A stretch of DNA of 64,000 nucleotides from Lithospermum erythrorhizon (taxonomy: Eukaryota; Streptophyta; Magnoliopsida; Boraginales; Boraginaceae): positions 1 to 64,000 of the forward strand of contig JADFUC010001012.1 of NCBI GenBank assembly GCA_019722365.1, in the 5' to 3' direction. The position numbers were made by a program, and so were the translations under genes. The notes under the pieces were generated by a model. The model had not been told where the DNA came from. It saw nothing but the letters and a program-made list of their open reading frames with translations, and searched no databases. Below, piece after piece: positions 1-10,757 of the stretch (its first letter is position 1; each line of letters begins with the position of its first letter).

Positions 1-149
1 TCAGTATTGCTTCGTTCCAGGTTACGTATTTACTTTGTATGTGAACAAACAATATAAGTATTCGGCTGTTTGTCAATAATAAAGTGTGCAAATTCGATTC
101 TTATGCAAATAATACCTTACAAAAAATTAAGCTTGAGGCAAAGATGGGG

Positions 150-1850
150 AACATGTAACATTTGAGTACCGCGGTTGCTTGGATGACCGGTGTGCGAAGC
201 GACATGGATCCTCCACTTACAGGAATGAGAATATCCTCGGTTGTCCATTAGAAACATTCCACTTCCCACTTCGGCCATTATACAACCAACGTATGTTATT
301 CAATATAAAAAATAGTGCGAAATGGTTCAATGACATGTCTCAATTATAGAATTTCGAGTCGAAGGGGAGCGTCAAATTAGGAATTGACGGAACTTGAAAG
401 GGGCAGCTATCCGTTCGACACCATATTTCATACACTTCATAAAGTCATGAAGGGTCAAATTCTTGACATAAAAAAGTGTAATGAGGTATAGTGGGCCCAG
501 GATCGGGACAACTGATATTGCTATTGCGGCACTTGGGAACCTCGTCGGAAAAATATCAATGAAAGCTTTTCATCAATCAATTGGAAGAAATGTATGAGAG
601 GGTCGAGGATTCCCAAAGTTGTGGTTGTTACATTCGGCAGACACACACATGGTCTACCGTGTGCCCGTAGCCACTCTGTTGATTACCATCGAGGATTAGC
701 ATTCCTCTTGGTGACATACAGTATTGGCAAAGTTGGACATAGAATTTCCTGGGGTTATGGCGAGGTCTTGAAAAAAAGCGGACCCGATTGCTTAGATAAC
801 GATGGAGATCTCATGACACGTTCTTGAAGCCTAGCTATTCACGGAATCTGGGATTATCGTCGAAACCCAAACATCGACCGTTGGGCGCCAGGAAGTGAGC
901 CAAGCCAGGAGTAAAATCAAATAAAGCCAAGGTTAGAATGGCGTAAAGCTTTTGAGAAAGTGGTAAAATTTATTGGTTATAAACAATCTCCTAGGAAAAG
1001 GGTGTAGGCGTGTTGCAAAGTGGGTTAAAATTAAAAGCGGGGTAGCCGATAAGTATTTCAAAAAGCCCCATTTACATCTGGGTAGTCGAAATTCGTCCGC
1101 AGGACGCGAATACACAATAAATCAACGGCCCAGGCCACTACTCAATGAGATTGGTAAAAGCGTCTGTCGGCGGACATTACCACTCTGAGGTTCTATTTAT
1201 GGAGACGATTCCACTCATTATGTAACTCCACTTATATTGAAAATTTTACCAGTATGCGTGGAGATGTGCTTCGCGAGCTTTAAACCGGTGGCGTTAGCGT
1301 TCACGGGAATGATAGATAGCTCCGGGTTAGGAGCGATCTTCTTTGCCGACCTCTTTCTGACCTGACTTTCACGAAGCGGATTTTAAGGGCTCGTTCCGAT
1401 GTTGGCGACGCGTTTCTCGGTATCTGTTTCCTCGGGCCCGGCTCCACGTAGATAAATGGATGACATTGCAGAATGTGGACATAATAAGTGGCTACACTTG
1501 TCACAATGTCATATTTGGGAGGCATTTCTTGGCGTTGCGAGGAGCAAACTGTCTTCAGGTATCTTTGGATCGAAGGGACCATCCTTGAATGACTTGGTTT
1601 TTGAAAGTTGATGGAGGAATCATTTTATCTTGGTATGATCGTATCTCTCAATTAAGAATCTAATTGTAGCTACGCATGGTCGGCGTTGAGTAGTACTCCT
1701 CCAGATTGCGTTGTATTTGGAAAATGGGCCGAGATGCTTGGCTCGAGGTTTAGAAATTGATAAAGAAAGAATCGAAACATTCACTTGGCGTGCAGGGCGA
1801 ACCTGGCGTCGGCGAGGAAGATATCAAGTTAATCTTTTTAGAACAGCGTT
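150..1850 (+). pseudogene. decayed Mutator-like (MULE) protein remnant: FAR1/SWIM and OTU-like parts
   Basis: No open frame survives, but conserved peptides appear when frames are joined by eye. Near 610-690 the translation gives CGCYIRQTH, then GLPCA and VDYHRG, which is the SWIM zinc-finger block (CxC...C.H) of FAR1/MULE transposases. Near 1195-1250 a stretch resembles the start of the OTU-like domain found in the C-terminal part of some MULE proteins (YIEN...MRGD). Near 1450-1560 DKWMTL and a following YN-VIFGR-like stretch fit the end of that domain. Order and spacing (SWIM then OTU) agree with a MULE transposase. Many frameshifts and stops are present, so it cannot be functional. The family call rests on short motifs; the left edge and terminal repeats are not visible. 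Confidence 0.5.
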
Positions 1851-1884
1851 TTAGCCATTTTCATCATTAATTAATTAAATTCTT

Positions 1885-2115
1885 TATGTAATTAATTATT
1901 TAATTTAACTAACATGGAATTACTATTTAATTCATTCTTATGTAATTAATTATTTATTTTATTTTATGTAATTAGTTATTTATTTCATTTGTATGTAGAT
2001 ATATTTAATTTATTCTTATGTAATATATTTATTCATTTCTTATGTAATAAATTATTTAATATTTGTTATGTAATTAATTATTTAAGTCATTCTTATGTAA
2101 TTAATTTATTTCATT
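1885..2115. repeat. AT-rich ~26-bp tandem repeat
   Basis: The core TTATGTAATTAATTATTTA recurs with starts near 1885, 1939, 1965, 1992, 2017, 2041, 2067 and 2094, a period of 24-27 bp with one degenerate unit between the first two. It lies directly after the MULE remnant. Confidence 0.8.
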
Positions 2116-2610
2116 TCAATTTGCTTATTTACAAACAAACAAGCTAATACAATGCTCGTTATTGAAGGGAATGATTTTTTGGTTCAGTTTTAATTTATCA
2201 ATTTTTTCCAAAAAGTAGTAATAATTCTCAAAATTAATTTTATCAATAAAACTTAAGTCAAAAATTAATTTTGGTTGAGGGTAAGAAGTGTAAGCTTTTG
2301 TGTATGCTGCTACGGAAACCGAGAAACTCTTCACGATCTTATTATTGAGGATCAATTACATTTTAATATCGTTTCGTAACCATTTCACCCATTCGCTTGG
2401 GGGTAATAATTAAGAAACGATTGGAATATTTTGATAACATGATAGAGTAATTGAATTGTAAAGTTGGGCAAGCATAATGATTAAACCTCCACCTCCAACA
2501 AGTAAGATTTATTTGCTAAATGCATATGGTCCAGACACTTTGCCGTCAAGCTTTCACCTATAGTTGTCGGCATGTACAAAGCCTAACATGAAGGTTGTGG
2601 GACTTGTGGC
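2116..2610. other. intergenic, upstream of the terpene synthase
   Basis: AT-rich DNA with no recognisable gene; the short frames here have no family resemblance. It would include the ancestral terpene synthase promoter. Confidence 0.6.
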
Positions 2611-2618
2611 TATAAATA
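2611..2618 (+). promoter_or_regulatory. TATA box of the terpene synthase (pseudo)gene
   Basis: TATAAATA lies 132 bp upstream of the ATG at 2743, a usual plant distance when the 5' UTR is about 100 bp. Confidence 0.6.
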
Positions 2619-3227
2619 GATATTCGATTGCTAACTACTCCGTATTGAACAACAATGAACATAAGCTTTTATAATAACCCAGAATCATAGTTCATCTCTA
2701 GTTTTGAAAATTATCATCAAAGTATTATTAGTATTAATAAAAATGTCAGACGGAAGTGGCACAGTTGTAAATGTGCTTATTACTGATGAGCAGAAGCCCA
2801 CCGGCAGGAGGTCCGGGAACTATAAGCCTTCGATATGGGACTTCAACTTCATTCAATCATTAAATAATCCTCATGTGGTATGATTACCTAAGTTCCATTT
2901 TATTGCGTTGATCAATCGCAAACAAGAATATAATAATTAAATGCAAGGTCCTAGCTACATAGACACATAGTAATCCTTCGTCTCTGATTATGTGCCAGCT
3001 TGTATACATATACTATATATGCCTCGGCTCATTATTATATATAGAACCGAGCTCGAGCTCGATTTATCCGAACCTAATGTCAACATAATTTTGAATTACA
3101 TAGCATTTTATCAAAGAAACATATTAATGCTCGTTAAATGGCTCATGTGGGAGAAGAGTATGTGAAGCGTGGTGCTGAGAGAAAAGAGCAAGTCAAGAAA
3201 TTGCTGGAGTGGAACAATGAGAGGGAG

Positions 3228-3449
3228 CCTTCCTACTACTTTGAACTAATTGATGATTTGCAGAGGCTTGGTTTGCTTTATCTCTTTCAAACCCAAGTCA
3301 AGCTTTGTTTTGTGTCTTTACAACAAAATTGGGAATCAAACTCAGCCAGATGATTTATATACCGCTGCTCTCAAGTTTCGACTCTTTAGACAATATGGGT
3401 TTCATCTCCCAAAGGTGATTAAATCATTTTGTCATATCAATGACATAAC
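3228..3449 (+). repeat. exon 2 fragment, copy 1 (direct repeat)
   Basis: About 222 bp of terpene synthase exon 2, from the codons for PSYYFELIDDL to just past the exon end, which reappears at 5964-6188 in the same orientation. By eye the copies agree at well over 80% of positions with several 1-2 nt indels. Confidence 0.9.
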
Positions 3450-5392
3450 ACTCTTTTAGAAATATGGGCACCAGGAGCCCAGCCGTCCGTCTCCAGCCGT
3501 CTGTTATCAATTGGAGGCAGGATGGAATGGGAGCCACGCCAGCAGCGCTTTTATGCGTCTACAATCATTCTTAAAATGCAATTCCATTTCCAAGCCGAAG
3601 CCCGACTCAAAACCAGCTTCCGTCTCAATGACCGACTCAACCCGTCTCGCATGCTTGGGCTCATCTAGTCACCAATGATCCCATTTCCACGAGCCGTCTC
3701 CCGTGTTAAGACTCCAAACCGTCTCGAAGTGTTCCCCGACTCGACCCGTCTGTGTTCACGACTCAGGCCGACTCCCACGTAGAGGCAGAGCTCTGTTATT
3801 TCCAAATTCGCGTAAATGCGATCAGAAATTTCTCATTTCAGTTGGAAGGCAGGTGCAAAGTCGAACTCAGGTCTCAGGCCAGTCGTCCAGAGCACCACTT
3901 ACATTTTTTTTAAAAGCGGCCCAGGTCTTGATAACGTACGTGGCAGGCTACTGACTGCAAACCCGTCAAATCATAAAAACAAATATCAAAAGATTCAATT
4001 CATCCAACTCATACAAACAAATATAAAAACATCAAAGATTCAAACATAAAAAATATAACAATTCATAGAACAAATACATATTAAACATCATATTCATATA
4101 TAAAGATCAAACATTAATTCATATAAAACATCAAGCATTATTAAGCGGTTTATTAAATTATAACGTCTTGTTATTTATATAAACGTCGAAGCATTATTTT
4201 TAAAATTAAAATAAAAGCAAATTACCACTACAGCAAAAGTAACAAATATAAATTACAAATATATTAACAAATATAAATTACATACGAAATAAAAAAAATT
4301 GATTAAGTATTAATCATTACCTCTTTTAAGTGACTACAAAATAAAATAAAAATTTAATGTTGTAGACAATAAAATTATGGAAATGAAATTAATAACATAA
4401 AAAAGATGATATTATGTGGTGGGTTTTGGGAAAAATAGTTGGAATGATGATAATGTAGAATATATAGGGAATGAGATGCGGAATCTTGTCTCCCGTCAGT
4501 CTCGTACGATGCCAGTTTTGAAAGTGGTTTTGAATTTCCCTCAATTTTGTAGGAGGCGGGAAATACGAAGTTGAAAACTGTCTCGTCAAAATTCCGTATT
4601 TAGACGAGGGGTAGAAAACGGGCTTATGGAGATAGGGTAGAGGCAGAGCAATCTCGGGGCCAGATACCGTTGTGGCGACGGTGCAGGCATGAGGGATTCG
4701 TGGAGAGGCAGGGAAAGAAACTGAGTCCGTCTCGGTCAAGTCATTTAATTAAAATGTGATTTTACAATTTAAAGAGTCACGATTATTAATGGACATATTA
4801 TATTTGAAAATAATATTAGTGGAGATATAATAAGTATGAAATAATAGAATTAGTGGATATGTATACATTATTCAGTATGATATGTTATCTTTTAGCATAT
4901 TAAATGTAAAGTAAAGAGTTCTGGCTGCAAAGCCTACATATTAACGTGTGATGGGTCATTCTTCATTAGTGATGACCAAATATGTTATAACGTACATGAT
5001 AGTTGCATGTAATGTAATCATAGTATATGTGATTATGAATGTTGTATAACTAAATATGCGTAATATATAACTTGTTATTAGTTAGGATTCAATTTAATAT
5101 ATATAACTTATTTTGTCAATTAAATTTTGTTAACAAATTGAATAGGATACAAATACCTTAGAATGTGAAAGTGCACTTTTTAATAAGTCCGTCTCGAGCA
5201 GATGCAATACCGTCTCCGTTTTCATAATCCGTCTCAGCTCGCATCTCACTTTGGGGCGCTATTAAATACACCGTCTCCTTGTCCCTTTGGCGAATTTTAA
5301 TTAAATCCCGTCTCTGCATTGCGTCAGTCTCCGGTCAGCTGCCATTGTAGATAAATTAAAAAGAAGATCACAGATAGCAAATAATAACAAAT

Positions 5393-5575
5393 AATCAAAT
5401 TCGAACATAATCAAATTAAACATAATCAAATTAAACATAATCAAATAATAAAATTCGAACATAATCCAAATTAAACATAATCAAATAATCAAACATAATC
5501 AAATAATAACAAAAAATTAAACATAATCCAAAAATATTACAAATAATAAACTAAAATTAAACATAATCAAATTAC
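5393..5575. repeat. AACATAATCAAAT short tandem repeat
   Basis: ACATAATCAAAT-type units recur about ten times with irregular 12-18 bp spacing inside the insert. Confidence 0.75.
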
Positions 5576-5584
5576 CTTAATCGA

Positions 5585-5870
5585 TTGTAAAGGAGGGGTG
5601 ATGGGGGGTTTGTGACTTTTGAGATTTTTTGGGGATCAGGGGGCCATGGGAAGCTGATGGGGGGCGATTTATGAGGCGGTGGTGGTGGGGGAGGCGGGTG
5701 AACTATGAGGAGGAGGGGCGATTTATGAGGTGGTGGTGGTGGGCTTCGCCGGCCGTTTCGTGGGGGGAAATCGACGACAAGGGAGGGAGGCAAATCGACG
5801 GCTTGATGGGGGGGGTGGGGGGTAAGTGTCTGAATCGATGATAATTGGGGGGGGGTTGAATGAATTTAAT
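5585..5870 (+). other. G-rich block with long G runs
   Basis: Contains many runs of 4-9 G (around 5596, 5630, 5661, 5690, 5808-5822, 5847), a composition unlike anything nearby. It could form G-quadruplexes on this strand. The proline-rich and tryptophan-rich frames it creates are compositional artefacts. Confidence 0.7.
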
Positions 5871-5963
5871 ATTTTAGGAATGGAGGCAGGATAGAGAGAC
5901 GGGTGTTTTTATTTATAATTATTTGTCGATGAAGGCAGAGGAAAGTGGGTTTATTTGAATTTA

Positions 5964-6188
5964 CCTTCCTACTACTTTGAACTAATTGATGATTTGCAGA
6001 GCTTGGTTTTGCTTTATCTCTTTTCAAACTAAGTCAAAGCTTGTTTGGCCAATCTTTACAACAAAATTGGGAATCAAACTCAGCCAAAAGATGATTTATA
6101 TACCGCTGCTCTAGAGTTCGACTCTTCAGACAATATAGGTCATATCTCCCGAGGCTAGTTGAATCATTTTGTCTATCTAATGACATAA
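5964..6188 (+). repeat. exon 2 fragment, copy 2 (direct repeat)
   Basis: Second copy of the 3228-3449 segment with its own frameshifts. It runs on through normal-looking intron sequence to exon 3 at 6628, so this side probably keeps the original 3' continuity of the gene. Confidence 0.9.
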
Positions 6189-9100
6189 ATAGAGTTTGTG
6201 CATGAGCCGATGGTGACTTGTTTGACTAGAATTAGATAGTGAGCCACGAGGCTCGACTTGAAACTTGACTCGATCTAAGTTCAACCGAGTTTCGGTGGCT
6301 TTAGGCTCGCTAGGCATTAGATATAACTTGGTTTTATTATTCTTATTTTTTTAAAAGCTCTGTTTGATAGAATTATTACTCATACATATACTAATAAAAA
6401 CTAATTTAATAGTGCTATTTAAGAAAGTTTTTTTATAGAATTTTTTTTTAAAAATGTTTACAAATACTCTAGTTCCATTTTAGTATTTAAGTTATTGTTT
6501 GAATTTCTTATGATGTTTGAATATCATGCGTTTTCTAAAATATTTTTTGGTTTTTAAGTTTTCATATTGAATACAGTAATAAATATATAATGTTTTTCGA
6601 TTGAAATTAAAGTGGTGATTATTGCAGACACATTCAGTAATTTCGTAAGCAAGAAAGGAGTTGGAACCAAACCAACATGAAGATACGAAAATTCTTCAAT
6701 TGTATGAAGCGGTACCTCTCAGTCGAAGGTGAAGACATATTAGAGTCAGCAAGAAAGTTATCAACAACAAAGCTTCTTGAAAGGAGTCTTGGAAATGAAA
6801 AGATGGACAAATATATTGGTGCATTAGTAGATCATGCATTGGCGCTTCCAACTTACTGGAGGATCACCCGAGTAGAAGCAAGGTGGTTCATTGGCATATA
6901 TGAGACCAAACCAGACAAGAATGATGCTCTTCTTGAACTTGCAAAGTTGGACTTCAATTTGCTCCAAGCGACTTATCAGGAAGATCTAAAAATTATGGCA
7001 AGGTAAATTATTAGTAAATGGTAATTAGTATATATCATGAGGTTTCAGTTAGATTCTAAGATGGGATTTAAGCTTGGATAGACAATATAAATTAAGTGCA
7101 TTCTATAATTCTAGATGCAAGATTAATATTGGTATACTCAGTTAATCCGACGGACTTAAGAACCGTGTCTATTAACATCGATCCGTCAGTTAGCCATTAA
7201 ACAGGACTACAGTACTTCACGTGTCTTGATAGATTATTCACTATATAGTTATAGTCTTATAGACAATGTCATTACTTTTGTTCAAGGTATGTAGTTCATG
7301 TTTTTCATCATTATCTTAGGTGGTTTAAAGAGACGCGAATCATCGAAAACTTGACATTCACAAGGGATAATATGGTCTCATGTTTCTTTTGGACTGTTGG
7401 GATGCTTGATGAGCCTCAATATAGCAACATTCGAAGAACGTTGACAAAGATCATTGTTTTTATAGATATGATAGACGATGTATACGACGTTTATGGAACG
7501 TTAGATGAACTTGAATTATTCACTGATGCAATCCTAAGGTAATACTACTAAGGTCCTATCAATATGAATATATAGAAGTTTGGCTGCTTATTTTGGTCAA
7601 ATTTATCAAAATAGTGTTTGATAATATTTTTAATGTGTAACTTATAAGTTAATCTGAAATCAACTTCTTATAAGTTGAAATAAAAAGTAACAAATTTTAA
7701 CATTTTTTTTCAACTTTTTTATCTAACTATAAATTATTACTGACTCAAATAATTTATTTAATTACTTCATCAATATTTAACTTATATCTTATTTATCCTT
7801 CATTTAATAATATAAAATATAATTTTTAGTTATACCAATTCTTTAATATTACTTATTGTGTACTAAAAAAATTATATTTTTATTCATAAAATACAATTTT
7901 AGTTATATTTATTTTTTGGCTCCTTTAAAAATATTAAATTATTAATTTATTTATATCACAAAGATAAAAGAAGCCATATAAACGTAGACGTCCTTATGTG
8001 CTCATTTTATCCTTTTCTACAATTCAAAAAGGTTCTCTAACAATTTATAAATTATAAATAACAAACAAGTCAAAAATAATTTATAATTATAATATATCAC
8101 TTATAAGTTGATCACTTATAAATTAAAAAAACTTACCTAAACACTCCTCATAGTCCCTAATCTAATATATGTTACAGTTAGGGGTGCATCATCAGTTTTG
8201 CATATTTTGAATCGTTTAGTTGATCTTTTAACCATAAGAAAAAATATTTTAGGTGGGATGTCAACGCGGTGGAAAATTTTCCACATTATTTGAAACTGTG
8301 CTTTCTTGTAACTTACAATGGCATCAACGAAGTGGCTTATGATGCACTGAAAGAGCATGGAATTGATACAATTCAATATCTAAAGAAAGTGGTAATAATA
8401 ATGAGTCAATTTCAATACCCAGTTAGACATGTTTATCACCCACTTCATTTCAAAAAAATTAATTAGTTTTAAATTTTAATAGTTAAATATTCAAATTTTG
8501 AACTTAAAAATATTTTTATATATTGTAATACTTGATTAAAAAAAATTTGAAAATATAATATTGTCAATGAAGTTTGATATCAATTATTTTCGGATGTTTT
8601 GTTTCAGTGGGGAGATTTATGCAAGGCCTATCTACAAGAGGCGAAGTGGTATTTCAGTGGATATAAACCAACACTAAAAGAATACATAAATAATGGATGG
8701 GTGTCAATAACAACCCAATAGCCTTAATGCTTATATAGGCACTGCAACTGATCAATAGGGAGGAACTTAAAGGCATTGCTAATTTTCTATCACAAAATAC
8801 TCCAAATCGGAGGCACTTTGTTTCGATATGCAGATGATTTAGGAACATCTTCGGTATTGACATTTATTCCTTTATATCAACTCCATTTCAATTTAACGAA
8901 GATTTTTTTTGTTTTTCAAATAGATAAATAATCAACCCATTATTATATAATTAATTAAACCATTGGAGATAAGAATGAGTATATTTTTCTATAAAATTTT
9001 CTTCTCATTTTTGTTTCCTAAACTTTATTTACGCGGTATTTAAAATGCAACATGCTACCGAAAAGTTGAATCCAATGTCATACGATACACAAGGCTTCAA

Positions 9101-9333
9101 AAAAGAGTGACGCCACTGGTCGTTTTATTCAAGAACTACGAACAAAATTTAACACTGCAGTAAATCAAGATTCTCCTTTTTGTGATATGTTTATCAAGAC
9201 TTCAATGAATTTCATCAGAAGCGCACAATGTGTTTATGAGTTTGGAGATGGGCATTGCAATTTGGATGATATAACTAAAGATAGGATCTCCACATTATTC
9301 TTTGATCCCATTCCTATCAGAGACTTGAAATAA

Positions 9334-9734
9334 ACCTCAATAGTTCAAGAACGGTAACGTTAAATAAATATGGAGTACAATATGATGTACTATCTGAAAT
9401 AAAATTTATTTAATTCGTGTGTTTAAGTATTCTCAGATTCAGATCTTAGACCAACGAATTTAACCTAATATATGTCGTATTTAACAAGTCTAAGGTGGTA
9501 CATATAGTAATAGTAGTCAGCAAGAATGTATCGCATCATGTGTGTTTGTGCAATAATTGTCTTTGTTATCTATCTAAGCTTAAAACAAGCTTATTTATCA
9601 TTACTTGTTTTAATAATATAATAATCATAAATTATTTAATCATCCATCAGAATCCTTTATTTCTATAAGGAAAGTATTCCTCAGTGTAGACATAAAAAAA
9701 TTTATTAAAAATAATAATTAAATTGATTAATTTA
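9334..9734. other. intergenic, 3' of the terpene synthase
   Basis: AT-rich DNA; no gene or repeat recognised. Confidence 0.6.
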
Positions 9735-10757
9735 ATTAATTAAGCCTGAGCTACTGGCCGACAGTGCTCTCGACACACTCTAACGAACAAGTGCCTCTGA
9801 ATTAAGCCCCTAGTAAAAAATAAGGGTTTTAAGCATTAATTAACCCTAAATCAACTCCGAAATACGAGAAAACAACATCACATTAAATGTCAATTCACCA
9901 GTACGAAACCACCCAATTTTATTGATTAAAATAGGCTATGGGCGAACATTCCTACTACCAAAACGAAGAATCTAAACCACACGGCTCAAAATGAAGACCC
10001 AGTTCTGAGCTCAAAACTGCCTCCAAAGCGCCCTGCGGACCTCAAATAGCGCCATACTTTTAGGTTTTCTTGGCGATCAGCCAGGTTTTTATCAACGGTC
10101 CAAATTCGGCTTAAAAATCAAATTACAAGATCATAATCCACCTAAAAATAAACTAAATCTATCATAAAAGTTAAAGCATTCAAGTCCATGTTTCATATAA
10201 ACCTGCCCCCTTATTTACTAAAATTCATCCCATTCACGCCCTAAAAACACTGAAATATGTAGAAAATCCTTTCGAGATTTCTCTAAGCTAAATATTTTAA
10301 ATACCAAAGAAAACACCACGCAGTTGGTCGAAAACACCTCCGTGTGGCCAAAATAGCGTCAAGTCAAGATTATCATGACAACCAGTAATCCTTCAAGTTT
10401 GAAGAAAATTTGACGAGAATCTAACGAAAGTTTCTCAAGAACGCTTCACATGCGAATAAGCTAAATAAATTCGATTATTCGTAAATCTTGCATGTACACC
10501 CGAAAAATATTAGGTTTCGATTTTCAAATTTTATATGTACGTACCCGAACGCTCAAATTCCTATGGGCTGGGATCTCCAAAAGTGTATAAGCTCCTAAAG
10601 TCCCCGCCTAATTGATTAAGATTACCCAATGCCGAACGGCCCACCCTCATACCTGGCCATCACTACAAGACAAGCCTCATGTTGGCAACGCTTACTCAAA
10701 GCTTAAATCAAGTCCAAGCGATACCAAATCTCACTAAGCCCCATTCTACAACAACAA
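9735..10757 (-). repeat. LTR, lower-coordinate copy
   Basis: Shares ordered blocks with 16385-17470: TTAACCCTAAA, TTTTATTGATTAAAAT, TTAGGTTTTCTTGG, TTCATCCCATTCAC, ATAGC..TAAGTCAAGA, GCTTACT.CAAAGCTTA, CAAATCTCACT. Similarity stops near 10757. The left boundary is approximate. Confidence 0.8.

Larger units (their letters stand above)
3455..5963. mobile_element. 2.5-kb insert in the terpene synthase, probably a non-autonomous transposon
   Basis: This block separates the two copies of the exon 2 fragment and is unlike the gene around it. It begins with a CG-containing stretch rich in CCGTCTC (for example 3487, 3620, 3641, 3694, 3719), repeats the motif at about 4730, 5188-5350, and ends with its complement in AGAGAGACGGG near 5897. 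GGAGGCAGGAT occurs near both ends (about 3511 and 5883). The middle is AT-rich and no transposase is visible. Clustered subterminal motifs suggest a non-autonomous DNA transposon, but I cannot define terminal inverted repeats, so the class is open. Confidence 0.55.
2743..9333 (+). pseudogene. terpene synthase pseudogene (TPS-b-like, no transit peptide)
   Basis: Terpene synthases cyclise or rearrange prenyl diphosphates. Exon 1 (2743-2877) carries [11 protein letters not shown], the RRX8W motif, about 20 residues from the start, so there is no plastid transit peptide. Exon 2 (~3138-3450) has LIDDLQRLGL, a 1-nt shift near 3300 and no clean acceptor. Exon 3 is 6628-7002. Exon 4 (7320-7538, 219 nt) has DDVYD, the Mg-binding DDXXD. 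Exon 5 is 8253-8391 (139 nt) and exon 6 8608-8853 (in-frame stop after [15 protein letters not shown] in place of the NSE/DTE region). Exon 7 (~9050-9333) ends at TAA 9331-9333 and has a stop near 9107. The exon 4 and 5 lengths match the canonical seven-exon TPS gene. [11 protein letters not shown] resembles TPS-b more than TPS-a, so an inactive cytosolic TPS-b copy is my reading. An insert splits exon 2. Confidence 0.93.

Noticed and set aside
2125..2355. 76-codon minus-strand open frame before the terpene synthase
   Set aside because: Lys/Asn/Ile/Phe-rich product typical of AT-rich DNA; no homology recognised and no gene structure.
4226..4240. CACTACAGCAAAAG as a CACTA-transposon terminus (also CACTACAAGACAA near 10663)
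   Set aside because: No matching inverted end or 3-bp target duplication could be paired with either one; the 10663 site lies inside an LTR.
5572..5841. Proline-rich (minus) and Trp/Gly-rich (plus) open frames
   Set aside because: Both come from the G-run composition of this block, not from conserved coding sequence.
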